Shown piece after piece: positions 1-7,846 of a DNA stretch of 14,274 nucleotides; positions within the stretch are counted from its first letter, which is position 1; every line of letters begins with the position of its first letter. The notes beneath the pieces were generated by a model. That model had not been told where the DNA came from. It saw nothing but the letters and a program-made list of their open reading frames with translations, and made no database searches. The stretch comes from DATAOG01 sp046727895 (GTDB lineage Bacteria > Pseudomonadota > Alphaproteobacteria > Geminicoccales > Geminicoccaceae), in assembly GCA_046727895.1 (NCBI GenBank), contig JBKPDM010000088.1, positions 1 through 14,274 of the forward strand, written 5' to 3'. The position numbers were made by a program, and so were the translations under genes.

Positions 1-640
1 GTTCCATGCTACGCCGGACTGCCACCCGACGCGAGCGTTTCCCGGTCCGTTCGCGCGAAACTTTCGGGGGGAGGGAGCGGCCCCACCATGCGCGAGTCCG
101 TCGCCCGTCGAATGCGCCACTTCTGTCGCATTCTCGTGGCCCCGTTGCGTGGAGACTCGGATCAGCCGTTTGTCAATTCGCCACTTGTACTTGCCATTAC
201 TTGCACGTCAGAAGAGCGGCCTGGAAATCTGTGATTCAATTGTCTGAAATAGAGTTAAGTATAAATCGGCCGGATGGTGCACCGCGTTGGTAATGATCGA
301 GATTGATGGATGCTGGAGACGATTGATTCCGCAGTTTTACTTCCGGCTCGCTTGACGCATTTAAATGAAAACTGGCGCAAACATGCGCCACCCCTGCCGC
401 AGAAATGCGCCAGGCCTGTCCGATTCCAAGTCAATCTTTCAACGATCGCTATACCCTCTCGCCAATAGATCGTCGCACCCGACTTTGCTCGACTGTGCAG
501 CATTGGGCGCGACGGCGGCAGGTCGTCTACCCACGAGTTCACCGTAAGAAGTAACGGCAAATCGCCCGTTCCAACGCAATTTGCCGGTGACGCGCGCTGA
601 GAGCCCGATTCGCGTCCAAGTCGAGAGGCGGCGAATACTT
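1..640. other. Long intergenic region, no gene recognised
   Basis: No reading frame here has recognisable protein character. Frames on both strands give arginine/serine-rich or low-quality translations, and the longest minus-strand frame starts with TTG and has no Shine-Dalgarno. The stretch is visibly more AT-rich than the rest of the window, especially 180-380. It holds an isolated TATAAA at 260-265 (plus strand) without a well-spaced -35. ATGCGCCA occurs at 112-119, 383-390 and 405-412, and TGGCGCA at 373-379 forms a perfect 7-bp inverted repeat with 384-390 around a 4-nt loop. GATTGAT occurs at 301-307 and 321-327, exactly 20 bp apart. These could be control sites for a gene left of the window, but nothing proves it. 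I saw no tRNA cloverleaf. Confidence 0.6.
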
Positions 641-683
641 CCGGATCAATCTGATTGATCCGGCGCAACCGGCCCCGCCGGTT
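641..683 (-). terminator. Two tandem perfect hairpins at the 3' end of the flavoenzyme gene
   Basis: Read on the minus strand, the stop codon of the dehydrogenase gene runs into a 7-bp perfect stem (arms 667-673 and 677-683, 3-nt loop). Three bases later comes a 10-bp perfect stem with a 3-nt loop (arms 641-650 and 654-663). No U-tract follows on either strand, so this is not a textbook intrinsic terminator. It may work with Rho, stabilise the mRNA 3' end, or be a protein site: the second palindrome has GATCAATC/GATTGATC half-sites. The hairpins are certain; the role is inferred from their position. Confidence 0.5.
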
Positions 684-3118
684 CAGCTGCGCAGGCGGAG
701 GTTCTCCGGGTCGTAGGGCGATTCGGGGATCACGGTCACCCGGTGCTTCTCGCCCAGGATGTCCATCTCGAGTTCGGTGCCGGGCGCGGCGTGCTCGGGC
801 CGGACCATGGCCAGCGCCAGGGATTTTTCCAGCCGGAAGCCGTAGTTGCCGCCGGTCGCGCGCCCGACCAGCTGGCCGTCCCGGTAGATCGGGTTGTTGC
901 CGAGCGCGTCGGCGTCGCTCACGCCCTCGACCTCGAGGGTAACGAACTGGTTCGAAAAGCCGCGCTCGCGCCAGCGGACCAGGGCGTCGCGGCCGATGAA
1001 GTCACCCTTGTTCGGGTGGACGAAACGGTCGAGCCCGGACTCGTAGGCCGCGTACTCGATCGAGAGCTCGGTGCCGATCAGGCGGTAGGATTTCTCGATG
1101 CGCAGGGAATCCATCGCGCGGATGCCGAAGGGGGCGAGGTCGAGATCGGCGCCGGCGGCGATCAGGGCATCGAAAATGTGGTTCTGATACTCGATGGGGT
1201 GGTGCAGCTCCCAGCCGAGCTCGCCCACGAAGTTGACCCGAAGCGCCTTGGTGGGCGCATGGCCGACCACGATCTCCTGGCCCGTGAGCCAGGGGAAGGC
1301 GGGGGTGGAAAAGTCGGCATCGCTCACGCGCTCGAGGAGCTGGCGCGCCTTGGGGCCGGCCACGACCAGGACGCCGATCGCGCCGGTCAGGTTCTGGAAC
1401 TGGACCGAGCCGTCCCGCGGCATGTGCTTGGTGAGCCAGTCGTGGTCGAGACGCTGCCAGGCGCCAGCCGAGACCAGGTAGAAGCTTTCCTCCCCCTCGC
1501 GCAGGATCGTGAACTCGGAGTGCACGCCGCCTCGCGTGTTGAGGGCGTGGCAGAGGTGGACGCGGCCGATTCGCTTGGGGATGCGGTTCGCGACCAGGTG
1601 GTCGAGGAAGGCCTCGGCGCCCAGACCCGCGACGCGCGCCTTGGCGAAGGCGGTCATGTCGAGGAGGCCGACGTTCTCCTGGACATTGCGGCACTCTGTG
1701 CCGACCGGCTCGAACCAGCGCGAGCGGCGAAACGACCAATGGTCCTCCTGCGGCATCCCCTTGGGCGCGAACCAGTTGGGGCGCTCCCAGCCGAATTTCT
1801 GGCCGAACACGGCGCCCAGATCCCGCATCCGCTCGTAGCAGGGCGCGCTGCGCAGCGGCCGCGCGGCGGGGCGCTCCTCGTCCGGGTAGTGGATGACGAA
1901 GACGTGGGCGTAGGCCTCCTCGTTCTTGGCTTTGAGGTAGGCTTTGGTCGCGTAGTCGCCGAAGCGGCGCGGCTCGACGCCCAGCATGTCGATCGTGGGC
2001 TCGCCCTCGACGATCCATTCGGCCAGCTGCCAGCCGGCACCGCCCGCCGCGGTGATGCCGAAGCTGTGGCCCTCGTTCAGCCAGAAATTGCGCAGCCCCC
2101 ACGCCGGGCCGATGATCGGGCTGCCGTCCGGGGTGTAGGGGATGGCGCCGTTGTAGACCCGTTTGACTCCGACCTCGCCGAATGCCGGCACGCGGTTGAT
2201 CGCGGCCTCGATGTGCGGCTCGAGGCGCTCGAGGTCCTCCGGGAAGAGCTCGTATTCGGCATCGGCCCGCGGGCCGTCGAGGTAGCAGCAGGGGGCGCCC
2301 TTCTCGTAGGGGCCGAGCAGCAGGCCGCCCGCCTCCTCGCGCATGTACCAGGAGCCGTCCGATTCGCGCAGCACGCCCATCTCGGGGAGGCCGTCCCGAT
2401 GGCGCCTCAGGATCTCCGGGTGCGGCTCGGTCACGATGTACTGGTGCTCGACCGGGATGACCGGGGCGTCGAGCCCGACCATGGCGCCGGTGCGGCGCGC
2501 GAAATTGCCGGTCGCCGAGACCATGTGCTCGCAGGTGATCTCGCCCTGGTCGGTCCTGACGCGCCACTCGCCGGAGGCCGTCCGCTCGATCGCGACAACC
2601 GTCGTCTGGCGGTAGATCTCGGCGCCGCGCTGGCGGGCACCCTTGGCCATCGCCTGGGTGAGGTCGGCCGGCTGGATGTAGCCGTCCTCGGGGTGGCGGA
2701 TCGCGCCGACGATGCCGTCGGTGTTGCAAAGCGGCCAGATCTTTTTGACCTGACGCGGCGTCAGGAACTCGACCTCGACCCCGATGGTCGCGGCGACGCC
2801 CGCATACTGGTGATACTCGTCCATGCGGTCGCGGCTCAGGGCGAGGCGGATGTTGCTCACCTTCGCGAAGCCGACGTTCTGGCCGGTCTCGGCCTCGAGG
2901 GTCCGATAGAGGGCGACCGAGTATTTGTGGATCTGGCCGACCGAGTAGCTCATGTTGAACAGCGGCAGGAGGCCGGCGGCGTGCCAGGTCGAGCCGGAGG
3001 TGAGCTCTTTGCGCTCGACCAGGACCACGTCCGACCAGCCCTTTTTCGCCAGATGATAGAGGGTGGCGACGCCGACCGCGCCGCCACCGATCACCACCAC
3101 GCGCGCATGGCTCTTCAT
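683..3118 (-). CDS. FAD-dependent dimethylglycine/sarcosine dehydrogenase-type oxidoreductase with C-terminal aminomethyltransferase (GCV_T) domains
   Basis: An 811-residue protein with the layout of mitochondrial dimethylglycine dehydrogenase. The FAD-binding DAO domain covers about residues 6-365, with dinucleotide motif GGGAVG at 11-16. The short FAO_M domain follows to about 421, then the GCV_T folate-binding domain to about 700 and GCV_T_C to about 800. The motif TSGSTWHAAG places His46 where dimethylglycine dehydrogenase attaches FAD covalently. Enzymes of this family demethylate N-methylated glycines, hand the methylene unit to tetrahydrofolate and pass electrons to ETF. Whether the substrate is dimethylglycine, sarcosine or another methylated amine cannot be told from sequence. 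The ATG start is supported by GGAGG at 3126-3130, 7 nt upstream. No signal peptide is seen, so the protein is probably cytoplasmic. Length and domain order are normal and no frame damage is seen. The 92-nt gap to the upstream same-strand gene has room for its own promoter. Confidence 0.92.
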   Translation of the reverse strand: MKSHARVVVIGGGAVGVATLYHLAKKGWSDVVLVERKELTSGSTWHAAGLLPLFNMSYSVGQIHKYSVALYRTLEAETGQNVGFAKVSNIRLALSRDRMDEYHQYAGVAATIGVEVEFLTPRQVKKIWPLCNTDGIVGAIRHPEDGYIQPADLTQAMAKGARQRGAEIYRQTTVVAIERTASGEWRVRTDQGEITCEHMVSATGNFARRTGAMVGLDAPVIPVEHQYIVTEPHPEILRRHRDGLPEMGVLRESDGSWYMREEAGGLLLGPYEKGAPCCYLDGPRADAEYELFPEDLERLEPHIEAAINRVPAFGEVGVKRVYNGAIPYTPDGSPIIGPAWGLRNFWLNEGHSFGITAAGGAGWQLAEWIVEGEPTIDMLGVEPRRFGDYATKAYLKAKNEEAYAHVFVIHYPDEERPAARPLRSAPCYERMRDLGAVFGQKFGWERPNWFAPKGMPQEDHWSFRRSRWFEPVGTECRNVQENVGLLDMTAFAKARVAGLGAEAFLDHLVANRIPKRIGRVHLCHALNTRGGVHSEFTILREGEESFYLVSAGAWQRLDHDWLTKHMPRDGSVQFQNLTGAIGVLVVAGPKARQLLERVSDADFSTPAFPWLTGQEIVVGHAPTKALRVNFVGELGWELHHPIEYQNHIFDALIAAGADLDLAPFGIRAMDSLRIEKSYRLIGTELSIEYAAYESGLDRFVHPNKGDFIGRDALVRWRERGFSNQFVTLEVEGVSDADALGNNPIYRDGQLVGRATGGNYGFRLEKSLALAMVRPEHAAPGTELEMDILGEKHRVTVIPESPYDPENLRLRS

Positions 3119-3162
3119 TGCCCCGCCTCCGCTTCGACCCGCTGAACAGTCTTTATCGGCTC

Positions 3163-3193
3163 AGCATAGATCGGCCTTGCGGGGCGCGTCCAA
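3163..3193 (-). promoter_or_regulatory. Candidate promoter of the dehydrogenase gene
   Basis: On the minus strand TTGGAC (3188-3193) lies 18-19 nt before CTATGC/TATGCT (3163-3169). This is a loose sigma-70-like pair in the gap between the propeller-protein stop and the dehydrogenase start. The match is only partial (about 3 of 6 and 4 of 6), so this is a suggestion from position and spacing. Confidence 0.28.
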
Positions 3194-3211
3194 CCCTTCC
3201 GGAATACGGCA

Positions 3212-6200
3212 CTACTGCGCGCGCAGCCGGGTCTCCCGCTCGTCGGGGATGCTCTCGCGGTCGATCCACACCCGGTAGAGCGGCGGCTCAACCACCTCCT
3301 CCTCGTGCTTGATGCGCGACAACAGGACATAGACGACCGATCCCGCCGAAAGGTGATCGAAACTCCGCCCGCTCTCGCCGCCGTCTTCGATCTCGACGCA
3401 GTTCGGCTCCAATCTGTAGAAGTCCGTGTCGGGGTCTTCGACCAAATAGACCTTGTATTTCAGCTGGTCGCCCTCTGCCAGGACTCGGACATGATCGAAA
3501 CCTGCTTCGGGGTTCGCCGGATCCTCGAAGACGATCTGGATCAGCTCCGACTGCAGAGGCGGTAACGCATCGAACACCTGGTCGGCTTCGGGATAGGCGA
3601 AATCTCTCGCCACTTCGACCAGGTTCTCCTCGATCCTGCAGGGATTCTGAAGGGCGTCGTCGAACGTCAGGTCCGTTTTCTCGGCGACCTGATTCTTGGC
3701 CCAGGCCCAGTACTCGAGACCGAGATCGTCGAAGGAGAGATCCGTGGGGTCGGCCAGATACCCGGCCACGGACTCGGTAGATGCGCCCTGCACGAAGAAG
3801 GATGCCAACCTACCGAGATTGAAATTGCGCCTCACGCCGGAGGCAGTGGTAGAGCGGAAGAGGTGAACCCAGAAATCCTGGGTCTCGTAGGGGTAGGTTT
3901 GCGTATCCACGCCGTCGTCTTCCGTTCGCGCCTTGGTCAGGCTGACGTCGGCGCGGCGGAGCTCGCGGACGAAGATCGGATCGACGCCTGCGGTGCGTCG
4001 CATGACGGCATCCGACTTGACGGCTCCATCGGCGGTTCCCTCCAGCACCCAGTCATCCCAGGGCGGCTCGCCGTTCGTCCAGCCGCGTTCGAGGGTCGCG
4101 CCCAGGCTGCCGCGAACGTTGGCATAGGTGAACTGGATCGCATGGAAGAGCTGATGGCGGACGACGTACTCCCACCATTCGTCCGACGGGCTGCTGTCGC
4201 CGGGCGGCAGACAGATCGACAGGGCGTCGGTCTGATGATGATAGCGACTGCCCGGATGGCATTTCGGGTCGGACGAGGGCCAGATCAAGACTTGCTTGAA
4301 AGATTTCCGGTAGCTATGTACCCCTACGTCAAAGCGAGCGTAATAATCTTGGAGGTAGTCATCGGGAAAACCTTGCTCCCTGTAAGTCACAGAAGCCTCT
4401 AGCATTTCGATCTGAACTTGCTCCTGGTCACATCCGGGGTTCGTAGCCGCCTCGTTCATGCAGGTGACGAGAAACAAAAGCTGGTCGTCACCGCCGTCAC
4501 CATAAGCGCCGGCGCGTGCCGGCAGCGCGCTGCTCGGAACCGGCACATCAAGCGGCCCGAGGTCGGGATGCTCGACCAGGACGAGCGTAATCCCTTCGCT
4601 TGGAAGACCGTAGATCGGAAATTCGTAGAGGCTATTGTCGGCGTCGTACACGCCGCGGACCGGCTCACAAAGCTGTCCCGAGGATGGGCCGTCGCTCACG
4701 AACATCGCGGGTGACAGGACCGCGGCAGCGAGATGGGTTGTGTCGGCCTGATCGGGGACAGGCAGGGCCACGCCGAACGGCGAGCCGTGCGGCGCGAAGG
4801 TCGTGCAGCCGGCCCCGATGTTGTAGTACGCGCCGACCGGCAGCGCATTCTCGAACAGCGGCTCCTCCGGCGCGCCAACCTCGTTGATCCAGACCGGCAC
4901 GGTGCCGGACAGCGTGCCCGCCGCGGCCCCGAGCAGCACCCCGGAGCTGGCGGTGATCACGGAGTCGTCGCCGAGCTCGGCGGTCGGGGTGGATGACGGC
5001 TGGCACGCCTGTGGCTCGATCTCCGGCTCAGGCTCGTGGAGGTAGACCGCGCCGCGCGCCGCGTGGTCGCCCTTGGCGCCGATCAGCCGCCTGCGACCGT
5101 CGAGCGCCACGGCCTCGCCGAAATAGCCGAAGCTCAGGCCGTCGCTGGCGATCAGCTTCTCGATCTCGTCCCAGCTACCGGAGACGTCGCGCTCGAACGC
5201 ATAGACCGCGCCCTGGTTCTGCCGCGAGTCGATCGTCGTACCGGGTGCGGCCACGAGCAGCGTATCGCCGGCGAGCGCCAGGTCGCTGCCGAAATAGGCC
5301 GACGACGACGGGTCGCTCGCCGACAGCGTCTCGGCGTGCGGCCACGCGTCGGCGCCGCTCGGGTCACGCCGATAGACATAGACCTTGCCCGCCGAAGAGC
5401 TGCCGTCGTCGCCGGCCGCCCCCAGTGCGCTGACCACCACGGTGTCGCCCTGCATCGCCACCCGATTGCCGAACTGCCCCGCCGTGATCGGATTCTGGTC
5501 CGCGCACGTCTCCGCCGCCTCGATCTCCTCCGGGGAGGCTTGCGCAATGAACTCGGACAGCGGCAGACCGCCGGTACAGTCAGCCGCACCGGGCCTGACC
5601 AGTCGGGCCAGGTACTCCCAGCGGTCCGGATCGGTCGCGCTGCGGCGAAACAAGTAAGCCGCGCCATCCGACCTGCCAAAACTCACCGAGGTGCTCGACG
5701 CGCCGACCAGCAGAAGATCGCCTTCGATCGCGACGCTGCTGCCAAAGGCGCCCGGGTAGATCAGATCGTCGACCGAGTTCGAGGGATCGGACAGACTGTA
5801 CCCGTAGAGGGTCGTGACCCGGCCCCAGTGGTCCGGGCCGCCACGGTCGCGCTCGAAGATCCCGACCCGGCCATGAACATTGAAGTTTTCCTGAGTGGCG
5901 CCGACCACCAACAGGTCGCCATCGAGCGCCAGGCTGATACCGAAGTGACCATTGTAGCCGACACTTACATCGGTGATCCTGGCGCTCTGGGCCCAGTGGC
6001 CGGTCTCATCGCGCTCAAACACGTAGACCGCGCCCTCCTGGTTCCGGTCGAGCGTGGCGTTGGGTGCGCCGACCACCAGCGTGTCGCCCTGAAGCGCAAG
6101 GGTCATCTCGAAGAAGTTGCCCTCATAGTGCCCCCGGGCGGGCACCAGGGTCTGCTGCTGCACCCACGGGCCGTCGGTCTGGTCACGCCCGAACACGTAG

Positions 6201-6457
6201 ACCACACCCGAGCTGTCGATCTCGTCCGGATCGTCCAGGTCGCCCTCGGGCGCGGCGACCACCAGAGTATAGCCCTCGATTGCGAGCGCGGTGCCGAAAT
6301 TGTCGCCATCGACGCCGTCGTCGGCGAGGAGCTTGGTCTCGACCAGGGTCTCCTGCGTTGGTTCCTGCGCCCCGAGCGGAGAGGCCAGAGCGAGCGACAG
6401 ACCGAACGTTGCGCCAGCGAGATGGAGCATGTTCCGGAAGCGAGACAGCGGCTGCAT
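3212..6457 (-). CDS. Secreted FG-GAP beta-propeller protein with a C-terminal metallopeptidase-like module (HQLFH)
   Basis: A 1081-residue protein. Residues 1-30 are a Sec signal peptide: basic start, hydrophobic core, likely cleavage after LGA. About residues 40-480 carry seven FG-GAP-like units, each with a [N/H/A/Q/Y]F[G/F] step, an LAL/VAI strand, xG and a VVxAP/VGA strand. The last FG is near residue 445. Seven units suggest one seven-bladed propeller. A Glu/Pro-rich linker (about 478-490) leads to a region of unknown fold. Then comes HQLFH at residues 768-772 and WVLEGTAD, with Glu806 34 residues after His772. This is the layout of gluzincin zinc proteases (HExxH plus a downstream Glu ligand), but the catalytic Glu is Gln (codon CAG). 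The C-terminal ~120 residues look like a beta-sandwich. The ATG at 6457 was chosen because the signal peptide begins there and AGGGAG lies 10 nt upstream. The frame stays open 212 codons further upstream, but that stretch is opposite another gene. Likely periplasmic or extracellular; partner unknown. Confidence 0.8.
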   Translation of the reverse strand: MQPLSRFRNMLHLAGATFGLSLALASPLGAQEPTQETLVETKLLADDGVDGDNFGTALAIEGYTLVVAAPEGDLDDPDEIDSSGVVYVFGRDQTDGPWVQQQTLVPARGHYEGNFFEMTLALQGDTLVVGAPNATLDRNQEGAVYVFERDETGHWAQSARITDVSVGYNGHFGISLALDGDLLVVGATQENFNVHGRVGIFERDRGGPDHWGRVTTLYGYSLSDPSNSVDDLIYPGAFGSSVAIEGDLLLVGASSTSVSFGRSDGAAYLFRRSATDPDRWEYLARLVRPGAADCTGGLPLSEFIAQASPEEIEAAETCADQNPITAGQFGNRVAMQGDTVVVSALGAAGDDGSSSAGKVYVYRRDPSGADAWPHAETLSASDPSSSAYFGSDLALAGDTLLVAAPGTTIDSRQNQGAVYAFERDVSGSWDEIEKLIASDGLSFGYFGEAVALDGRRRLIGAKGDHAARGAVYLHEPEPEIEPQACQPSSTPTAELGDDSVITASSGVLLGAAAGTLSGTVPVWINEVGAPEEPLFENALPVGAYYNIGAGCTTFAPHGSPFGVALPVPDQADTTHLAAAVLSPAMFVSDGPSSGQLCEPVRGVYDADNSLYEFPIYGLPSEGITLVLVEHPDLGPLDVPVPSSALPARAGAYGDGGDDQLLFLVTCMNEAATNPGCDQEQVQIEMLEASVTYREQGFPDDYLQDYYARFDVGVHSYRKSFKQVLIWPSSDPKCHPGSRYHHQTDALSICLPPGDSSPSDEWWEYVVRHQLFHAIQFTYANVRGSLGATLERGWTNGEPPWDDWVLEGTADGAVKSDAVMRRTAGVDPIFVRELRRADVSLTKARTEDDGVDTQTYPYETQDFWVHLFRSTTASGVRRNFNLGRLASFFVQGASTESVAGYLADPTDLSFDDLGLEYWAWAKNQVAEKTDLTFDDALQNPCRIEENLVEVARDFAYPEADQVFDALPPLQSELIQIVFEDPANPEAGFDHVRVLAEGDQLKYKVYLVEDPDTDFYRLEPNCVEIEDGGESGRSFDHLSAGSVVYVLLSRIKHEEEVVEPPLYRVWIDRESIPDERETRLRAQ

Positions 6458-6793
6458 GGCTTCTAATCTCCCTTGATGGCCCGAATCTGTTTGGGGCCGG
6501 ATAGGGTGGGATCGCGCGGCCGATGAGACCGTCGGCGACCTGAGTGCTAATCGCTTGCGTAGTATCTCACCGGAGCGGTCCGGGTCGATGTGAGCCAGGC
6601 CACAGGTTTGAGGCATTTTTCGACGTGGGCTAGCGCGCGGGCCGGATAAGGTTGAGCGGCAACAATGGGAGCCGGCGCCGGCGCCTGCGGTCGAGGTCGG
6701 CCACCGGTTGGTGCGGAGTGGCGCCCCCTTCCGTCGCGCGGCTTTGCTCCCTAAATTGCAGCCCTCGGAACCCCGGCCCGCGAGCGGAGAACG
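6458..6793. other. Divergent intergenic region between the propeller gene and the ATP-grasp-like gene
   Basis: These 336 nt separate two divergently read genes and must hold both 5' control regions. The minus-strand gene has AGGGAG 10 nt before its ATG, and the plus-strand gene has GGAG at 6786-6789, 4 nt before its ATG. I found no convincing -35/-10 pair on either strand. The best plus-strand candidate is TTGAGG at 6608-6613, but the hexamer 17 nt later is poor. GC-rich palindromes built of GCCGGC/GGCGCC lie at 6671-6685 and are probably compositional. Confidence 0.45.
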
Positions 6794-7768
6794 ATGCCAA
6801 TCGTCGAGCGCGACCCCTGGCGCATGCAGTACTTCAAGCAGGTGGCGTGCCCGGATTCGGTCTTCATCCCGACCGAGGACGGCGACGCCTACGAGCTGTT
6901 CCCCAAGCACCGCTGGCTGTACAACAAGCTCCTGGTTGCCGAATCGCAGGGCATGGAGTGCGGTCTGCACGGCATGGCGCCGGAGAGCTTTCCGGTGTTC
7001 TCCAAGCCGGTCTACAACATGCGCGGCATGGGCGCGGGCAGCCGGATCTTCCGCAATCTGCGCGAATATCAGCTCAACCAGAAGCCCGGCCACATGTGGA
7101 TGTCGCTACTCAAGGGCGAGCACGTCAGCACCGACGCGGCGGTGGTCGACGGCGAGCCGAAGTGGTGGCGCCACGTCACCGGCAAAGCGATCGGCGAGGG
7201 CATGTTCGACTACTGGACCGTGCTCGCCGAGCCCTATCCGGAGATCGAGAGCTATTGCGTCGAGTGGCTGCGCGCCAACCTCCGCGGCTACACCGGCATG
7301 ATCAACTTCGAGACCATCGCCGCGCGGATCATCGAAGTGCATCTGCGCTTCTCCGACCAATGGCCGGACCTCTACGGCGCGGGCTGGACCGAAGCCCTGG
7401 TGCGGCTCTACCGGGACGGCATCTGGGACTACCGGGACGGCGACCGGCGGGACGGCTACAGCGTGGTCCTGTTCGGCCCACACGGCCTCCAGTACTGGCA
7501 TCCGGATCGCGAGCTGGTCGAGGAGCTGCTGAAGCAGCCGGACATCACCAGCATCCAGATCACCTTCCACGAAGACAAGCCGATGAAGGCCCACTCCATG
7601 CCGCCTGGCGGCTTTCGCCTCGCGATCGTCAACGGCTGGGATCTGGAGGCCGGCATGCAGGCGCGCGAGCGTCTGGCGCTGCGCTTCTGGGCGACTCAGA
7701 AGATCGTGCCGCGGCGGCCGCGCCGCAAAGCGACTGCATCGGCCCAGGCCGCCCCAAGCTCACCATAA
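6794..7768 (+). CDS. ATP-grasp-like hypothetical protein
   Basis: A 324-residue protein, the only clear plus-strand gene. I do not recognise a named family, but several stretches fit the ATP-grasp fold. FPKHRWLYNKLLVAESQG (36-53) resembles the helix before the nucleotide site. VFSKPVYNMRGMGAG (68-82) resembles the ATP-contacting lysine and glycine-rich loop. GEHVSTDAAVVDGEP (108-122) resembles the strand pair that follows. GMINFETIAARIIEVHLRF (168-186) resembles the Mg-binding Glu plus the E-x-[N/H]-x-R segment. ATP-grasp enzymes join a carboxylate to an amine or thiol through an acyl phosphate; nothing here reveals the substrates. There is no signal peptide or membrane segment, and the tail (about 305-324) is basic then Ala/Ser/Pro-rich. 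The start is supported by GGAG 4 nt upstream. It is convergent with the next gene, with a 78-nt gap and no clear terminator. No biosynthetic partner is adjacent. Confidence 0.75.
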   Translation: MPIVERDPWRMQYFKQVACPDSVFIPTEDGDAYELFPKHRWLYNKLLVAESQGMECGLHGMAPESFPVFSKPVYNMRGMGAGSRIFRNLREYQLNQKPGHMWMSLLKGEHVSTDAAVVDGEPKWWRHVTGKAIGEGMFDYWTVLAEPYPEIESYCVEWLRANLRGYTGMINFETIAARIIEVHLRFSDQWPDLYGAGWTEALVRLYRDGIWDYRDGDRRDGYSVVLFGPHGLQYWHPDRELVEELLKQPDITSIQITFHEDKPMKAHSMPPGGFRLAIVNGWDLEAGMQARERLALRFWATQKIVPRRPRRKATASAQAAPSSP

Positions 7769-7846
7769 GAGCGCCTTGTCGACATCTGGCTTGGACGCGG
7801 ACCTCCGGCCAGGCGACCATATCGACGCTCTCGTAGCGGCCGCCAG

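Noticed and set aside
255..668. A 137-codon minus-strand frame just downstream of the dehydrogenase
   Set aside because: TTG start lying inside the hairpin region, no ribosome site, no recognisable protein features.
743..3145. An 800-codon open frame on the plus strand opposite the dehydrogenase gene
   Set aside because: Mirror frame of a GC-rich gene. Its translation is Asp/Val/Leu/Arg-rich without motifs, while the minus strand gives a full-length known family.
5036..6466. A 476-codon plus-strand frame opposite the propeller domain
   Set aside because: Mirror of the FG-GAP repeats; no domain, no ribosome site, and the minus strand encodes a signal peptide plus regular repeats.
6671..6685. 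GCCGGC/GGCGCC palindromic run upstream of the ATP-grasp-like gene
   Set aside because: Short self-complementary GC words are expected by chance at this base composition, and no promoter boxes accompany it.
6458..7093. Upstream extension of the propeller gene by 212 codons
   Set aside because: It would bury the signal peptide inside the protein and lies antisense to the ATP-grasp-like gene.
6652..7836. A 394-codon plus-strand frame overlapping the ATP-grasp-like gene
   Set aside because: Arg/Gly/His-rich translation typical of a wrong frame; the 6794 frame has a ribosome site and coherent protein sequence.
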